A stretch of 64,000 bases of DNA, from NCBI GenBank assembly GCA_030645495.1, contig JAUSLV010000011.1, positions 62,001 through 126,000 of the forward strand, read 5' to 3'. This document shows, piece by piece, positions 34,217 through 44,163 of this stretch. The notes beneath the pieces are model-generated. The model worked only from the letters and a program-made list of their open reading frames with translations, was not told the DNA's origin and searched no databases. The DNA is from Actinomycetota bacterium. GTDB taxonomy: Bacteria; Actinomycetota; Acidimicrobiia; Acidimicrobiales; Ilumatobacteraceae. The stretch's first letter is position 1, and the number at the start of each line of letters is the position of its first letter. The position numbers and the translations under genes are program-made.

Positions 34217-36220
34217 ATGACCTCACTCTGGGCGCGGATCGAACCGCTCCTGGCTCGGGTGCAAAAGCCTGCCCGTTACATCGGGTGCGAGGACGGCGCT
34301 GTCACTCCCCGGCATGCGCCGGGCAAGGTGTCGTGGCTGCTCGCCTACCCCGATACGTACGAAATCGGCTTGCCCAACCAGGGGCTCCAGATCCTCTACG
34401 AAATCCTGAACGAACGCGACGACGCTGTCGCCGAGCGTACGTACGCGCCTTGGAACGATCTGGAAGCGCTGATGCGGGGCCACGGAGTGCCGCTGTTCTC
34501 GGTGGACACGCACCGAGGTGCCGGCGAGTTCGATCTGCTGGCGTTCAACCTGTCGGCCGAACTGGTGTACACGAACGTGCTGAACATGATCGACCTCGCA
34601 GGTGTGCCGGTGCGCAGCGCCCACCGCGAGCCGCACCACCCGCTGGTGGTGCTGGGCGGCCACTGTGCGTTCAACCCCGAGCCGTTGGCCGACTTCGTCG
34701 ACCTGGTGGTGTTGGGCGAGGGCGAAGAAGTGATCGGCGAGATCACCGAGGTGGTTCGCGACTGGAAAGCCACGGGTCGCACCGCTGGCAGCCGTGAGGG
34801 CGTACTGCGCGAGCTGTCGAAGGTGCCGGGCGTGTACGTGCCGTCGATGTACGACGTGGACTACGACGGCGAGGCCCTCCGCGCCGTCGTGCCCAAGTAC
34901 GCCGACGTGCCCGCGGTGGTGCACAAGCGCACCGTCGCCGACCTGGCGGAGTGGCCGTACCCGAAGCACCCGCTGGCACCGCTCACCGAGGTGGTGCACG
35001 ACCGACTGGCGGTGGAGGTGTTCCGCGGGTGCACTCGTGGTTGCCGCTTCTGCCAAGCAGGCATGATCACTCGCCCGGTGCGCGAGCGGCCCGCCGAACA
35101 GGTGCGCACGATGATCGCCAACGGTCTGCGCAACACCGGCCAGGACGAGGTCAGCCTCACCTCGCTGTCCACCGCCGACTTCAGCGGCATCGAGCAGGTA
35201 CTGCAGAGCATCAACCCGATCGGCTGCGCCACCAACGAGACCGTCTCGGTCAGCTTGCCGTCGCTGCGGGTCGATGCGTTCACGGTGGGCCTCGCCGGGC
35301 AGGTGGCAGGTGGGCGCCGCAGCGGCTTGACGTTCGCTCCCGAGGCGGGCAGTTGGCGGTTGCGGTCGGTGATCAACAAGCTGATCACCGAAGAGGATCT
35401 GTACAGCGCGGTCGAGAGTGGCTTCTCGCAGGGCTGGCACCGCATGAAGCTCTACTTCCTCACCGGCTTGCCCACCGAGCAGGATGCCGACACGTACGGG
35501 ATTGTCGACCTGGCCCGCAACTGCGTGCAGATCGGCCGCCGGCACACCAACCGGGCCAGCGTCACCGTCAGCCTCGGCGGGTTCGTTCCCAAGCCGCACA
35601 CCCCGTTCCAGTGGTTCGGGCAGAACACCACCCACGAATTGCGCCGCAAGATGATGCTGGTGCGCGACGCCGCGCAGCGAGCCAGGGGTGTCAATGTGAA
35701 GTGGCACGACCCGGCCGCCACGTTGGCCGAGGGCATCGCCGCTCGTGGCGACCGGCGCATCGGCAACGTGATGGAGCGCGTGTGGCGCGACGGGGGCGTG
35801 TTCCAGGAGTGGACCGAGTTTTTCCGGCTGGCCCGCTGGGAAGAGGCGATGGCCGCAGAGGGCCTCTCGATCGAGTGGTACGTCAACCGCCATCGCGGCG
35901 AGCACGAAGTGCTGCCGTGGGACCACCTCAGCGCCGGGCTGCACAAGGATTTCCTCTGGCTCGACTGGCAGTCGGCGTTGGCCGAGCACGGCCTCGAAGA
36001 CTGCCGCTGGACGCCCTGCTACGACTGCGGCGTGTGCACCGGCTACGGCATCGAACACGTGGTCGCCTCGGCGGTGCCGCCCGCCGGTGGCAGCCAGGGC
36101 ACCGGGCAGGATCTCGCCCGAGGTGGCGAGGTGCCCGTGCAGTTGCTCACCCGCCCGCGCCGTGACGAGCCGGTGGTCGAGCCAGTGGTCCAGCCCGTGG
36201 TCGAGAAGGTGTCGGCATGA
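34217..36220 (+). CDS. B12-binding-domain radical SAM protein (TIGR03960 family)
   Basis: A 667-residue protein. An N-terminal cobalamin-binding-type Rossmann domain (about 30-210) includes LLAYPDTYEIGLPNQGLQILYE and VLGGHCAFNPEPLADFVDL. It is followed by the radical-SAM domain with the [4Fe-4S] ligands in GCTRGCRFCQAG (C-x3-C-x2-C, about residue 275). A C-terminal region carries WTPCYDCGVCTGYG, a further cysteine cluster. This matches the TIGR03960 family, whose reaction is unknown. The next gene overlaps it by 4 bp and encodes the family's usual partner, and an RNase E/G gene follows. The pair is widely linked to ribosome and RNA genes. Confidence 0.9.
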   Translation: MTSLWARIEPLLARVQKPARYIGCEDGAVTPRHAPGKVSWLLAYPDTYEIGLPNQGLQILYEILNERDDAVAERTYAPWNDLEALMRGHGVPLFSVDTHRGAGEFDLLAFNLSAELVYTNVLNMIDLAGVPVRSAHREPHHPLVVLGGHCAFNPEPLADFVDLVVLGEGEEVIGEITEVVRDWKATGRTAGSREGVLRELSKVPGVYVPSMYDVDYDGEALRAVVPKYADVPAVVHKRTVADLAEWPYPKHPLAPLTEVVHDRLAVEVFRGCTRGCRFCQAGMITRPVRERPAEQVRTMIANGLRNTGQDEVSLTSLSTADFSGIEQVLQSINPIGCATNETVSVSLPSLRVDAFTVGLAGQVAGGRRSGLTFAPEAGSWRLRSVINKLITEEDLYSAVESGFSQGWHRMKLYFLTGLPTEQDADTYGIVDLARNCVQIGRRHTNRASVTVSLGGFVPKPHTPFQWFGQNTTHELRRKMMLVRDAAQRARGVNVKWHDPAATLAEGIAARGDRRIGNVMERVWRDGGVFQEWTEFFRLARWEEAMAAEGLSIEWYVNRHRGEHEVLPWDHLSAGLHKDFLWLDWQSALAEHGLEDCRWTPCYDCGVCTGYGIEHVVASAVPPAGGSQGTGQDLARGGEVPVQLLTRPRRDEPVVEPVVQPVVEKVSA

Positions 36221-36939
36221 AGCTTCGCGTCCGCTACACGAAGCTGGGCAAGATCCGCTTCACCAGCCACCGCGACACTGCCCGCCATTGGGAGCGTGCC
36301 GTGCGCAAGGCCGGCGTCCCGCTGGGGTACTCGGCCGGGTTCACCCCGCGACCGAAGATGTCGTTCGGCCTCGCCCTGCCCACCGGCGGGGAAAGCCTCG
36401 CGGAGTATCTCGACATGGATCTTGCCGAGGGGCAGTCGCCCGACCTTCACGAGCTGTGCGCCCGTTTCGGCGCAACCCTGCCGATCGGGTACGAGGCCAC
36501 AGCGGTGGTGCCACGCGAGCCCGGCTGCCCGTCGCTGCAGGAAGATGTCGTCGCCTGCACCTGGCAGCTCTCGCTGTGCGGCGTGAGCGCCGAGCAGGCC
36601 GCACACGCGATCGGCACCACCCTCGCCGCGTCGTCGCTCCTCGTGGAGCGCGAACGCAAGGGGCAGCGCAGCGTCGACGACGTGCGCGCTGCCATCGAAA
36701 GCCTCCAGGTCACCTCGGTGGCCGAGGATCCCCGGCCGCACCTGTGCGCAGTGCTGGTCACGAACGGAAGGGGGCTGCGTCCCACGGAACTCGTGGGTGC
36801 GCTGTTCCCGTCACTCGACCCGATCGAAGCGACCGGGCGGGTGTTGCGTACACATCAATGGATCGAACGCGACGCGGTGCGCAGGGACATCATCCCGGCG
36901 CCCGTCGTCGTGTCGCGCACCCCTGTGGAGTGCGCATGA
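36217..36939 (+). CDS. TIGR03936 / DUF2344 radical-SAM partner protein
   Basis: A 240-residue protein that begins KLRVRYTKLGKIRFTSHRDTAR and continues with GVPLGYSAGFTPRPKMSFGLALPTG, the hallmark N-terminal half of the DUF2344/TIGR03936 family. These proteins are encoded next to, or fused to, the TIGR03960 radical-SAM enzyme and are thought to be its partner; the product is unknown. It overlaps the radical-SAM gene (ATGA), so the two are translated together. RNase E/G begins 15 nt downstream. It is probably cytoplasmic, with no membrane segment. Confidence 0.88.
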   Translation: MKLRVRYTKLGKIRFTSHRDTARHWERAVRKAGVPLGYSAGFTPRPKMSFGLALPTGGESLAEYLDMDLAEGQSPDLHELCARFGATLPIGYEATAVVPREPGCPSLQEDVVACTWQLSLCGVSAEQAAHAIGTTLAASSLLVERERKGQRSVDDVRAAIESLQVTSVAEDPRPHLCAVLVTNGRGLRPTELVGALFPSLDPIEATGRVLRTHQWIERDAVRRDIIPAPVVVSRTPVECA

Positions 36940-36954
36940 GAAGGGACTCATTTC

Positions 36955-39108
<2,154 letters not shown>

Positions 39109-39163
39109 GCCGGGAACCCCTGTTTTGCGCCGTTTCCCCGGTGGGAGTGGGCGCTCGACTCGC

Positions 39164-39169
39164 TAGGAT
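39164..39169 (+). promoter_or_regulatory. -10 box TAGGAT, leaderless start of rplU
   Basis: TAGGAT ends 9 nt before the ATG at 39179. The last few bases give no Shine-Dalgarno pairing. Confidence 0.5.
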
Positions 39170-39178
39170 CGAAGAGCT

Positions 39179-39490
39179 ATGTACGCAGTGATCGCATCCG
39201 GCGGGAAACAAGCCCGCGTCGCCGAGGGCCAGCAGGTGCACGTCGAGCTCCTCGACGCCGAGCAGGGTGCCGAGGTTTCTCTCACCCCCGTGCTCGTCGT
39301 CGATGGCGACACCGTGCTCGCCACCCCGGCCCAGTTGAAGGGCGCCACCGTCACCGCCAAGGTGGTCGGTTGGGCCAAGGGTCCCAAGATCGACGGGTTC
39401 ACCTACAAGCGGCGCACCAACCAGCGCCGTCGGTATGGCCACCGTCAGCAGTACCACGTCGTCGAAATCACCTCGATCAAGAAGGGCTGA
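39179..39490 (+). CDS. rplU: 50S ribosomal protein L21
   Basis: A 103-residue protein of normal length. It begins YAVIASGGKQARVAEGQQVHVE and ends with GPKIDGFTYKRRTNQRRRYGHRQQY, the rRNA-binding basic loop of L21. It binds 23S rRNA in the large subunit. It is followed by rpmA after 6 nt, the near-universal order. Confidence 0.97.
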   Translation: MYAVIASGGKQARVAEGQQVHVELLDAEQGAEVSLTPVLVVDGDTVLATPAQLKGATVTAKVVGWAKGPKIDGFTYKRRTNQRRRYGHRQQYHVVEITSIKKG

Positions 39491-39496
39491 GCACTC

Positions 39497-39760
39497 ATGT
39501 CGAAGACAAAGGGCGGCGGTTCAACGCGCAACGGTCGCGACTCCAACGCACAGCGCCTCGGCGTGAAGGTGTTCGGTGGCAGCAAGGTCAACGCGGGCAC
39601 GATCATCGTGCGCCAGCGTGGTACCAAGTTCCACCCCGGCAACAACGTCGGCATCGGTGGCGACGACACGCTGTTCTCGCTGGCCGAGGGCACGGTGCAG
39701 TTCGGTGAGCGCAAGGGCCGCAAAGTGGTGGACGTGCTCCCCACGGCCGTCGACGCCTGA
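39497..39760 (+). CDS. rpmA: 50S ribosomal protein L27
   Basis: An 87-residue protein of normal length. The conserved N-terminus reads [27 protein letters not shown], whose extreme end reaches the peptidyl-transferase centre. The C-terminal half has [22 protein letters not shown]. It follows rplU after 6 nt and is followed by a strong hairpin terminator at 39779-39810. In most bacteria obgE comes next, but here a minus-strand gene intervenes. Confidence 0.97.
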   Translation: MSKTKGGGSTRNGRDSNAQRLGVKVFGGSKVNAGTIIVRQRGTKFHPGNNVGIGGDDTLFSLAEGTVQFGERKGRKVVDVLPTAVDA

Positions 39761-39778
39761 ACCAGCCACCATTCTGAT

Positions 39779-39810
39779 CGAAGGCCCGGTGCGCGAGCAC
39801 CGGGCCTTCG
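39779..39810. terminator. 14-bp hairpin with GCGA loop between rpmA and dgt
   Basis: CGAAGGCCCGGTGC (39779-39792) pairs perfectly with GCACCGGGCCTTCG (39797-39810) across a GCGA (GNRA) tetraloop. A moderately T-rich stretch follows. The position between two converging genes makes it a good bidirectional terminator. Confidence 0.85.
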
Positions 39811-39827
39811 TCGTTCTCAGGCCGCAC

Positions 39828-40970
39828 TCAGCCGACGGGGCGGTCGATTCCCTTGGGGAGCCGGTCGAGTGGCCAGCCCAGCAGGTGCACGGCGCGGTCG
39901 AACGCGTAGCGGTCGGTCATGCCACCCACGTAGGTGACGGCGTCGCGTACCGGGTCGTCGCCCTGTGCTGGTGCGGGCAGCGCCTCGGGATGCGATGCGT
40001 AGAACTCCACCAGTGAGCGCAGCACCTTGATGACGGCCTCGCCCTGGGCCAGCGATTCGGGGCGCATGTAGATGCGCTCGTAGTTGAAGTGGCGCAACGC
40101 GGCGAGTGCGTTGGCATGAGTGCGGTCCATCCCGACGACACCCCGGTATGAGATGCAGCGCACGAGTGCGCCGATGAGAGCGCTCAGCTGGCTGGCGCGA
40201 GTGCGGCCCAGCACCTCGGTGACGTCGGCCGGCAGGTCGTCGATGCTGACGATGCCGGCGTGCACCGCGTCCTCCAGGTCGTGGGCGCTGTACGCGCAGC
40301 GATCGGCCCAGCTGACCACAGCCCCTTCTGGCGTGAGCGGGGTGGGCAACGACCACGAGTGGTGGCGGATGCCGTCGAGCGTCTGCGCACACAGGTTGAG
40401 TGGCGTGAGCACCACGTTCGCGCCCCACAGGGCGTGGTTGTACCCGCCGGGGATGTACTCGTCGAACGCATCTTCGCTGGCGTGGCCGCCTGGGCCGTGG
40501 CCGCAGTCGTGGCCCAACGCGATGGCTTCGGTGAGCGTGACGTTGAGGCCGGTGGCCCTGGCGACGGCGGTGGCCACCTGGGCCACTTCGAGCGCGTGGG
40601 TGAGGCGGGTGCGCTGGTGATCGGCCGGGAACACGAACACCTGGGTCTTGCCGGCCAGGCGACGAAAGGCGGCTGCATGCAGGATGCGGTCGCGGTCGCG
40701 CTCGAAGCAGGTGCGCAGCGGGTCGGGCTCTTCCTCGGTGGCGCGCTCGCCGGCGCCGACCGCCCGTGTCGCGCCAACAGCGAGCGACTCGTGCTCGGCC
40801 TGCTCGCGAGCCTCACGATCCACCAGCATCGGGCTGATGGCCGGCGGGGGAGCGTTGCGGTGCGCGAGCACCACACCTTCGTCGGTGGCGACGCCATGCA
40901 TCGTGCCGGCCCACACCTCGGCGCGCTGACGGCTGTCGTCCACCGGCATCTGTTCGTCGGCGCTGCTCAC
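39828..40970 (-). CDS. dGTPase-like deoxynucleoside triphosphate triphosphohydrolase (HD domain)
   Basis: A 380-residue HD-domain protein. The start of the domain reads RDRILHAAAFRRLAGKTQVF, followed by RTRLTHALEVAQVATAVARA (first metal His) and EAIALGHDCGHGPGGHASED (the HD pair and neighbouring acidic residues). A later WADRCAYSAHDLEDA supplies the final metal Asp. This order is typical of Dgt-type enzymes, which cut dNTPs to deoxynucleoside plus triphosphate. It may also be of the broad dNTPase type. The GTG at 40970 is chosen because a TACCCT -10 box ends 7 nt upstream. An alternative ATG lies seven codons further in. It is divergent from obgE, and both promoters share a 55-bp gap. Confidence 0.87.
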   Translation of the reverse strand: MSSADEQMPVDDSRQRAEVWAGTMHGVATDEGVVLAHRNAPPPAISPMLVDREAREQAEHESLAVGATRAVGAGERATEEEPDPLRTCFERDRDRILHAAAFRRLAGKTQVFVFPADHQRTRLTHALEVAQVATAVARATGLNVTLTEAIALGHDCGHGPGGHASEDAFDEYIPGGYNHALWGANVVLTPLNLCAQTLDGIRHHSWSLPTPLTPEGAVVSWADRCAYSAHDLEDAVHAGIVSIDDLPADVTEVLGRTRASQLSALIGALVRCISYRGVVGMDRTHANALAALRHFNYERIYMRPESLAQGEAVIKVLRSLVEFYASHPEALPAPAQGDDPVRDAVTYVGGMTDRYAFDRAVHLLGWPLDRLPKGIDRPVG

Positions 40971-40977
40971 GTGACGA

Positions 40978-40983
40978 AGGGTA
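40978..40983 (-). promoter_or_regulatory. -10 box TACCCT, leaderless start of the dgt-like gene
   Basis: On the minus strand TACCCT ends 7 nt before the GTG at 40970. Confidence 0.5.
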
Positions 40984-41008
40984 CCCGGCCTGTGTGCCCC
41001 GACACCGG

Positions 41009-41014
41009 TAGCCT
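41009..41014 (+). promoter_or_regulatory. -10 box TAGCCT upstream of obgE
   Basis: TAGCCT ends 11 nt before the obgE ATG, giving at most a 4-5 nt leader. It is 26 bp from the divergent dgt -10 box. Confidence 0.45.
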
Positions 41015-41025
41015 CAAGGGGTCCT

Positions 41026-42261
41026 ATGAGCGGATTCGTCGACGAAGCCCAACTGAACGTGCGCGGCGGCGACGGCGGCGCGGGCTGCGTGTCGTTCCGT
41101 CGCGAGGGCCCGGTGGCGTTCGGCGGACCCAACGGTGGCGACGGCGGCAAGGGCGGCGACGTCTGGATGGTTGCCAGCCGCAACGTGGCATCGCTGCTGG
41201 CGTTCCGCGACCACCCGCACCGCCGTGCTCACGATGGCGTGCACGGGTCGGGCAAGGATCAGCACGGCAAGCGCGGTGCCGACCTCGAGGTGTTCGTGCC
41301 CGAGGGCACCGTCATCAGCGACATGTACTCCGGAGAGCTGTACGCCGACCTCGCGCACCACGGCGACCGCTGGTTGGCGGCACCGGGTGGCCGCGGTGGC
41401 CGTGGCAATGCCAAGTTCGCCTCGAACCGGCGCCGCGCCCCAACGTTCGCCGAGCAGGGCGAGCACGGCACCGAGCAGTGGTTGAAGCTCGAACTGAAGC
41501 TGATGGCCGATGTCGCGCTGGTGGGCTTCCCCAACGTCGGCAAGAGCACGTTGATCAGTGTGATCAGTGCTGCGAAGCCGAGGATCGCCGACTACCCGTT
41601 CACCACGCTCGAGCCGAACCTCGGCGTCGTGCGCTACGCCGACACCGAGTACGTCGTCGCCGACATTCCCGGCCTCATCGAGGGCGCCAGCGAGGGCAAG
41701 GGTCTCGGCCACCAGTTCTTGCGCCACATCGAGCGCGCGCGCGCGCTGCTGATCATGGTGGATCTCGCCGCAATCGACGGTGTCGATCCGCACGAGCAGC
41801 AGCGGGTGCTGTTGCACGAGCTGGGCGAGTACCGGCCCGAGTTGCTCGAACGGCCGCGCCTGGTGGTGGGCACCAAGAGCGACTCCGCGGTGTACGACTG
41901 GGACGGCGAGCAGATCTCGTCGATCACCAACCAGGGTGTGCGCGAGCTGGTGGGGCGCCTGGCCTCGCTGGTCACCGAGGCCCGGGCCGAGCAGCCCGAC
42001 ACCGAGGGCATCGTGATCATCCGCCCGCAGCCCGAGGGCGCGCGCGTCGAGCGCTTGGGCGACCACGAGTTCCGTCTCGTCGGCCGCCAGGTCGAGCGCA
42101 TCGTGGCGCTCAACGACGTGTCCACTCCGGAGGCGCTCAACTACATCGACCACCAGCTGAAGCGGCTCAGCGTGCCCAAGCTGCTCACGCGCGCCGGAGC
42201 CTCCGACGGCGACATCATCTGGATCGCCGGATTCAGTTTCGAGTACCACGAGGAAGTGTGA
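41026..42261 (+). CDS. obgE: ObgE/CgtA, ribosome-assembly GTPase
   Basis: A 411-residue GTPase. The glycine-rich Obg fold comes first (VRGGDGGAGCVSFRREGPVAFGGPNGGDGGKGG, about residues 10-45). The G domain has G1 GFPNVGKSTL, the switch II DIPGLIEGASEGKGLG and G4 in VVGTKSD. A C-terminal OCT domain (about 330-411, EGIVIIRPQPEGARVERLGD) is common in Actinobacteria. It binds the maturing 50S subunit and links growth to nucleotide state. It is separated from rpmA by an inverted gene and so has its own promoter. proB follows after 2 nt. Confidence 0.96.
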   Translation: MSGFVDEAQLNVRGGDGGAGCVSFRREGPVAFGGPNGGDGGKGGDVWMVASRNVASLLAFRDHPHRRAHDGVHGSGKDQHGKRGADLEVFVPEGTVISDMYSGELYADLAHHGDRWLAAPGGRGGRGNAKFASNRRRAPTFAEQGEHGTEQWLKLELKLMADVALVGFPNVGKSTLISVISAAKPRIADYPFTTLEPNLGVVRYADTEYVVADIPGLIEGASEGKGLGHQFLRHIERARALLIMVDLAAIDGVDPHEQQRVLLHELGEYRPELLERPRLVVGTKSDSAVYDWDGEQISSITNQGVRELVGRLASLVTEARAEQPDTEGIVIIRPQPEGARVERLGDHEFRLVGRQVERIVALNDVSTPEALNYIDHQLKRLSVPKLLTRAGASDGDIIWIAGFSFEYHEEV

Positions 42262-42263
42262 GC

Positions 42264-43349
42264 ATGCGCATCGTCGCCAAGATCGGGACGTCGTCGCTCA
42301 CCGACCAGCTGGGGGTCATCGACGGCCAGATCATCGACGCGGTGTGCGACCAGCTGGCCGCTCTGCGGGCCGCCGGCCACGAGGTGGTGCTGGTCAGCAG
42401 CGGTGCGGTGTCGGCCGGGGTGGCCGCGTTGGGCCTGGCCAGCCGCCCCTCCGACGTGATCACGCTGCAGGCCATCTCCGCGGCGGGTCAGAGCCGGCTG
42501 ATGGAGACGTACAACCGCTCGCTTGGGCGCCATTCGCTGGTGGCTGCGCAAGTGCTGTTGGTGCCGCACGACTTCGTCGATCGCCGCCAATACCTGCACG
42601 CCCGCCAGACGCTCGTGCGATTGCTCGAGCTGGGTTGCGTGCCGATCGTCAACGAGAACGATGCGATCGCCAGCGACGAGATCCGCTACGGCGACAACGA
42701 CCGCATCGCTGCCCTGGTGGCGCACAACGTCGCCGCCGACGTGCTGGTGCTGCTCACCGACACTCCCGGGTTGTACACGGCCGACCCGCGCACCGATCCG
42801 TCGGCCCAGTTGATCGAGATGGTGGCCGCCGACGATCCGCTGTTGTCGGTGGCGGCCACCCGGTCGGGCAGCAACCGTGGCAGCGGAGGCATGGCCTCGA
42901 AGCTGGCAGCAGCCCGGATGGCCTCATGGTCGGGTGTGCGCGCCGTCATCGCCAACGCATCGCGCCCCAACGTGTTGGTCGACGCGGTCAACGGGGTCAC
43001 GGTGGGCACCACATTCCTGGCCAGCAGCCGCAACCTGCCGGCGCGCAAGCTGTGGATCGGGTTCGCCACCAACGCCGATGGCGCGCTGGTCATCGACGAT
43101 GGCGCCCGCCGCGCGCTCGTGGAGCGCGGCACCTCGTTGCTGCCCGCCGGCATCACCGAGGTGGTGGGCGAGTTCGAAGAGGGCGATGTGGTGGAGGTGC
43201 GCGACCAGGCTGGCGCCGTGGTAGCGCGTGGCATGGTGCTGAGCGACGCGAGCGTGTTGCGCGTGGCCAAGGGCCGACGCACCACCGAGTTGCCGCCGAA
43301 CACGGCCCACGAGGCCATCCACCGCGACGATCTGCTGCTGTTGGTCTGA
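42264..43349 (+). CDS. proB: Glutamate 5-kinase
   Basis: A 361-residue enzyme of the amino-acid kinase fold. It carries KIGTSSLTDQLG (phosphate loop), VVLVSSGAVSAGVAALGL, IVNENDAIASDEIRYGDNDRIAALVA and TDTPGLYTADPRTDP, then GSGGMASKLAAARMA, the family's signatures. A C-terminal PUA domain (about 275-361) has TSLLPAGITEVVGEF. It phosphorylates glutamate with ATP, the first step of proline synthesis, in the cytoplasm. It starts 2 nt after obgE and has a GAGGAAG ribosome site inside it. This obgE-proB pairing is common. Confidence 0.96.
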   Translation: MRIVAKIGTSSLTDQLGVIDGQIIDAVCDQLAALRAAGHEVVLVSSGAVSAGVAALGLASRPSDVITLQAISAAGQSRLMETYNRSLGRHSLVAAQVLLVPHDFVDRRQYLHARQTLVRLLELGCVPIVNENDAIASDEIRYGDNDRIAALVAHNVAADVLVLLTDTPGLYTADPRTDPSAQLIEMVAADDPLLSVAATRSGSNRGSGGMASKLAAARMASWSGVRAVIANASRPNVLVDAVNGVTVGTTFLASSRNLPARKLWIGFATNADGALVIDDGARRALVERGTSLLPAGITEVVGEFEEGDVVEVRDQAGAVVARGMVLSDASVLRVAKGRRTTELPPNTAHEAIHRDDLLLLV

Positions 43350-43353
43350 CCCC

Positions 43354-43373
43354 CGCCCCGGAAGGTTGGGGCG
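43354..43373. terminator. Weak hairpin between converging proB and pspA-like genes
   Basis: CGCCCC (43354-43359) pairs with GGGGCG (43368-43373) across an 8-nt loop in the 33-bp convergent gap. No T-run follows, so it is a tentative call. Confidence 0.35.
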
Positions 43374-43382
43374 CGGCCGGGT

Positions 43383-44150
43383 TCAGCCCTCGGCGGGCTT
43401 GGGCTGCTCGACGGCGGGTGCGGCCGCGGAGTCGAGGCCCAACTCGCTGCGCAGCTCGCTGAGGCGGCTCTGCGCCTCCACATTGGCAGTGGCCTGCTCG
43501 ATCTCGAGGATGCTGCTCTCCACCGAGTCGCCGGCGAGTTCGCTGTGCGCCTTGGCCTTCGCGTAGCGGGCCTCGATCTTCTGTTGCACCTCGGAGAGCG
43601 TGGGCACGTCGTCGCCGACGGTCTCTTGCAGCTGGGCCATCGCCGAGTTCATCTGCTCTTGCATCTTGGCCTGCTCGAGCTGCGACAACAGCTTCTGCTT
43701 CTCGGCCAGCTTCTGCTGCAGCAGGCGACCGTTCTGCTGGACAGCGGCCTTGGCCTGGTCGGCAGCTTGGGTGCTGTCCATCACCATCTGCTTCAGGCCT
43801 TCGACGTCTTTCTCCACCTGGATCAGCTGGTTGGCGATGCTCTCGGCAGCGCCGTTGTACTGCGTGGACTTGGCGGCATCGCCGGCCTTCTGCGCATCGG
43901 CGGCCATGATCAGCGCCTGGCGGGCGTTGGCGTTGAGCTTCTCGAGCTCGCCCATCTTGGCGTTGAGGCGCAGTTCGGCCTGCTTCTGGTTGGCGATGAC
44001 ATTGGCCGCCTGCTCCTTGAGCTGACGGTGCTGCACCTGCGCTTCCTTCAGCGCCTGCTCCAGCTGGATGGCCGGGTCGGCGTTCTTGTCGAAGTCGTGA
44101 GAGAACTTCGCCGTCAGGTACTTCCACCACTTCTTGAAGAGCTTGAACAT
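43383..44150 (-). CDS. PspA/IM30-family envelope-stress protein
   Basis: A 255-residue, mostly helical protein. An amphipathic N-terminal helix (FKLFKKWWKYLTAKFSHDFD) is followed by long coiled coils rich in Gln, Ala and Lys (EQALKEAQVQHRQLKEQA, LAEKQKLLSQLEQAKMQEQM), then a Pro/Ala-rich end (LDSAAAPAVEQPKPAEG). PspA/IM30 proteins form membrane-bound rods or rings that protect or repair the inner membrane. I see no phage-shock operon partners (PspB, PspC) nearby. The gene has its own -10 box overlapping the murJ stop codon, so it can be made separately. Confidence 0.88.
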   Translation of the reverse strand: MFKLFKKWWKYLTAKFSHDFDKNADPAIQLEQALKEAQVQHRQLKEQAANVIANQKQAELRLNAKMGELEKLNANARQALIMAADAQKAGDAAKSTQYNGAAESIANQLIQVEKDVEGLKQMVMDSTQAADQAKAAVQQNGRLLQQKLAEKQKLLSQLEQAKMQEQMNSAMAQLQETVGDDVPTLSEVQQKIEARYAKAKAHSELAGDSVESSILEIEQATANVEAQSRLSELRSELGLDSAAAPAVEQPKPAEG

Positions 44151-44157
44151 GCCATGA

Positions 44158-44163
44158 AGACTA
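44158..44163 (-). promoter_or_regulatory. -10 box TAGTCT for the pspA-like gene, overlapping the murJ stop
   Basis: On the minus strand TAGTCT ends 7 nt before the ATG at 44150. Its first three bases are the murJ stop codon TAG. Confidence 0.5.

Noticed and set aside
40260-43349. A very long plus-strand open frame that seems to run from within dgt through obgE into proB
   Set aside because: Only the segment from 42264 matches a protein family (ProB). The upstream part is Arg/Ala/Val-rich and lies opposite or out of frame with the dgt-like and obgE genes, a normal artefact of high-GC DNA.
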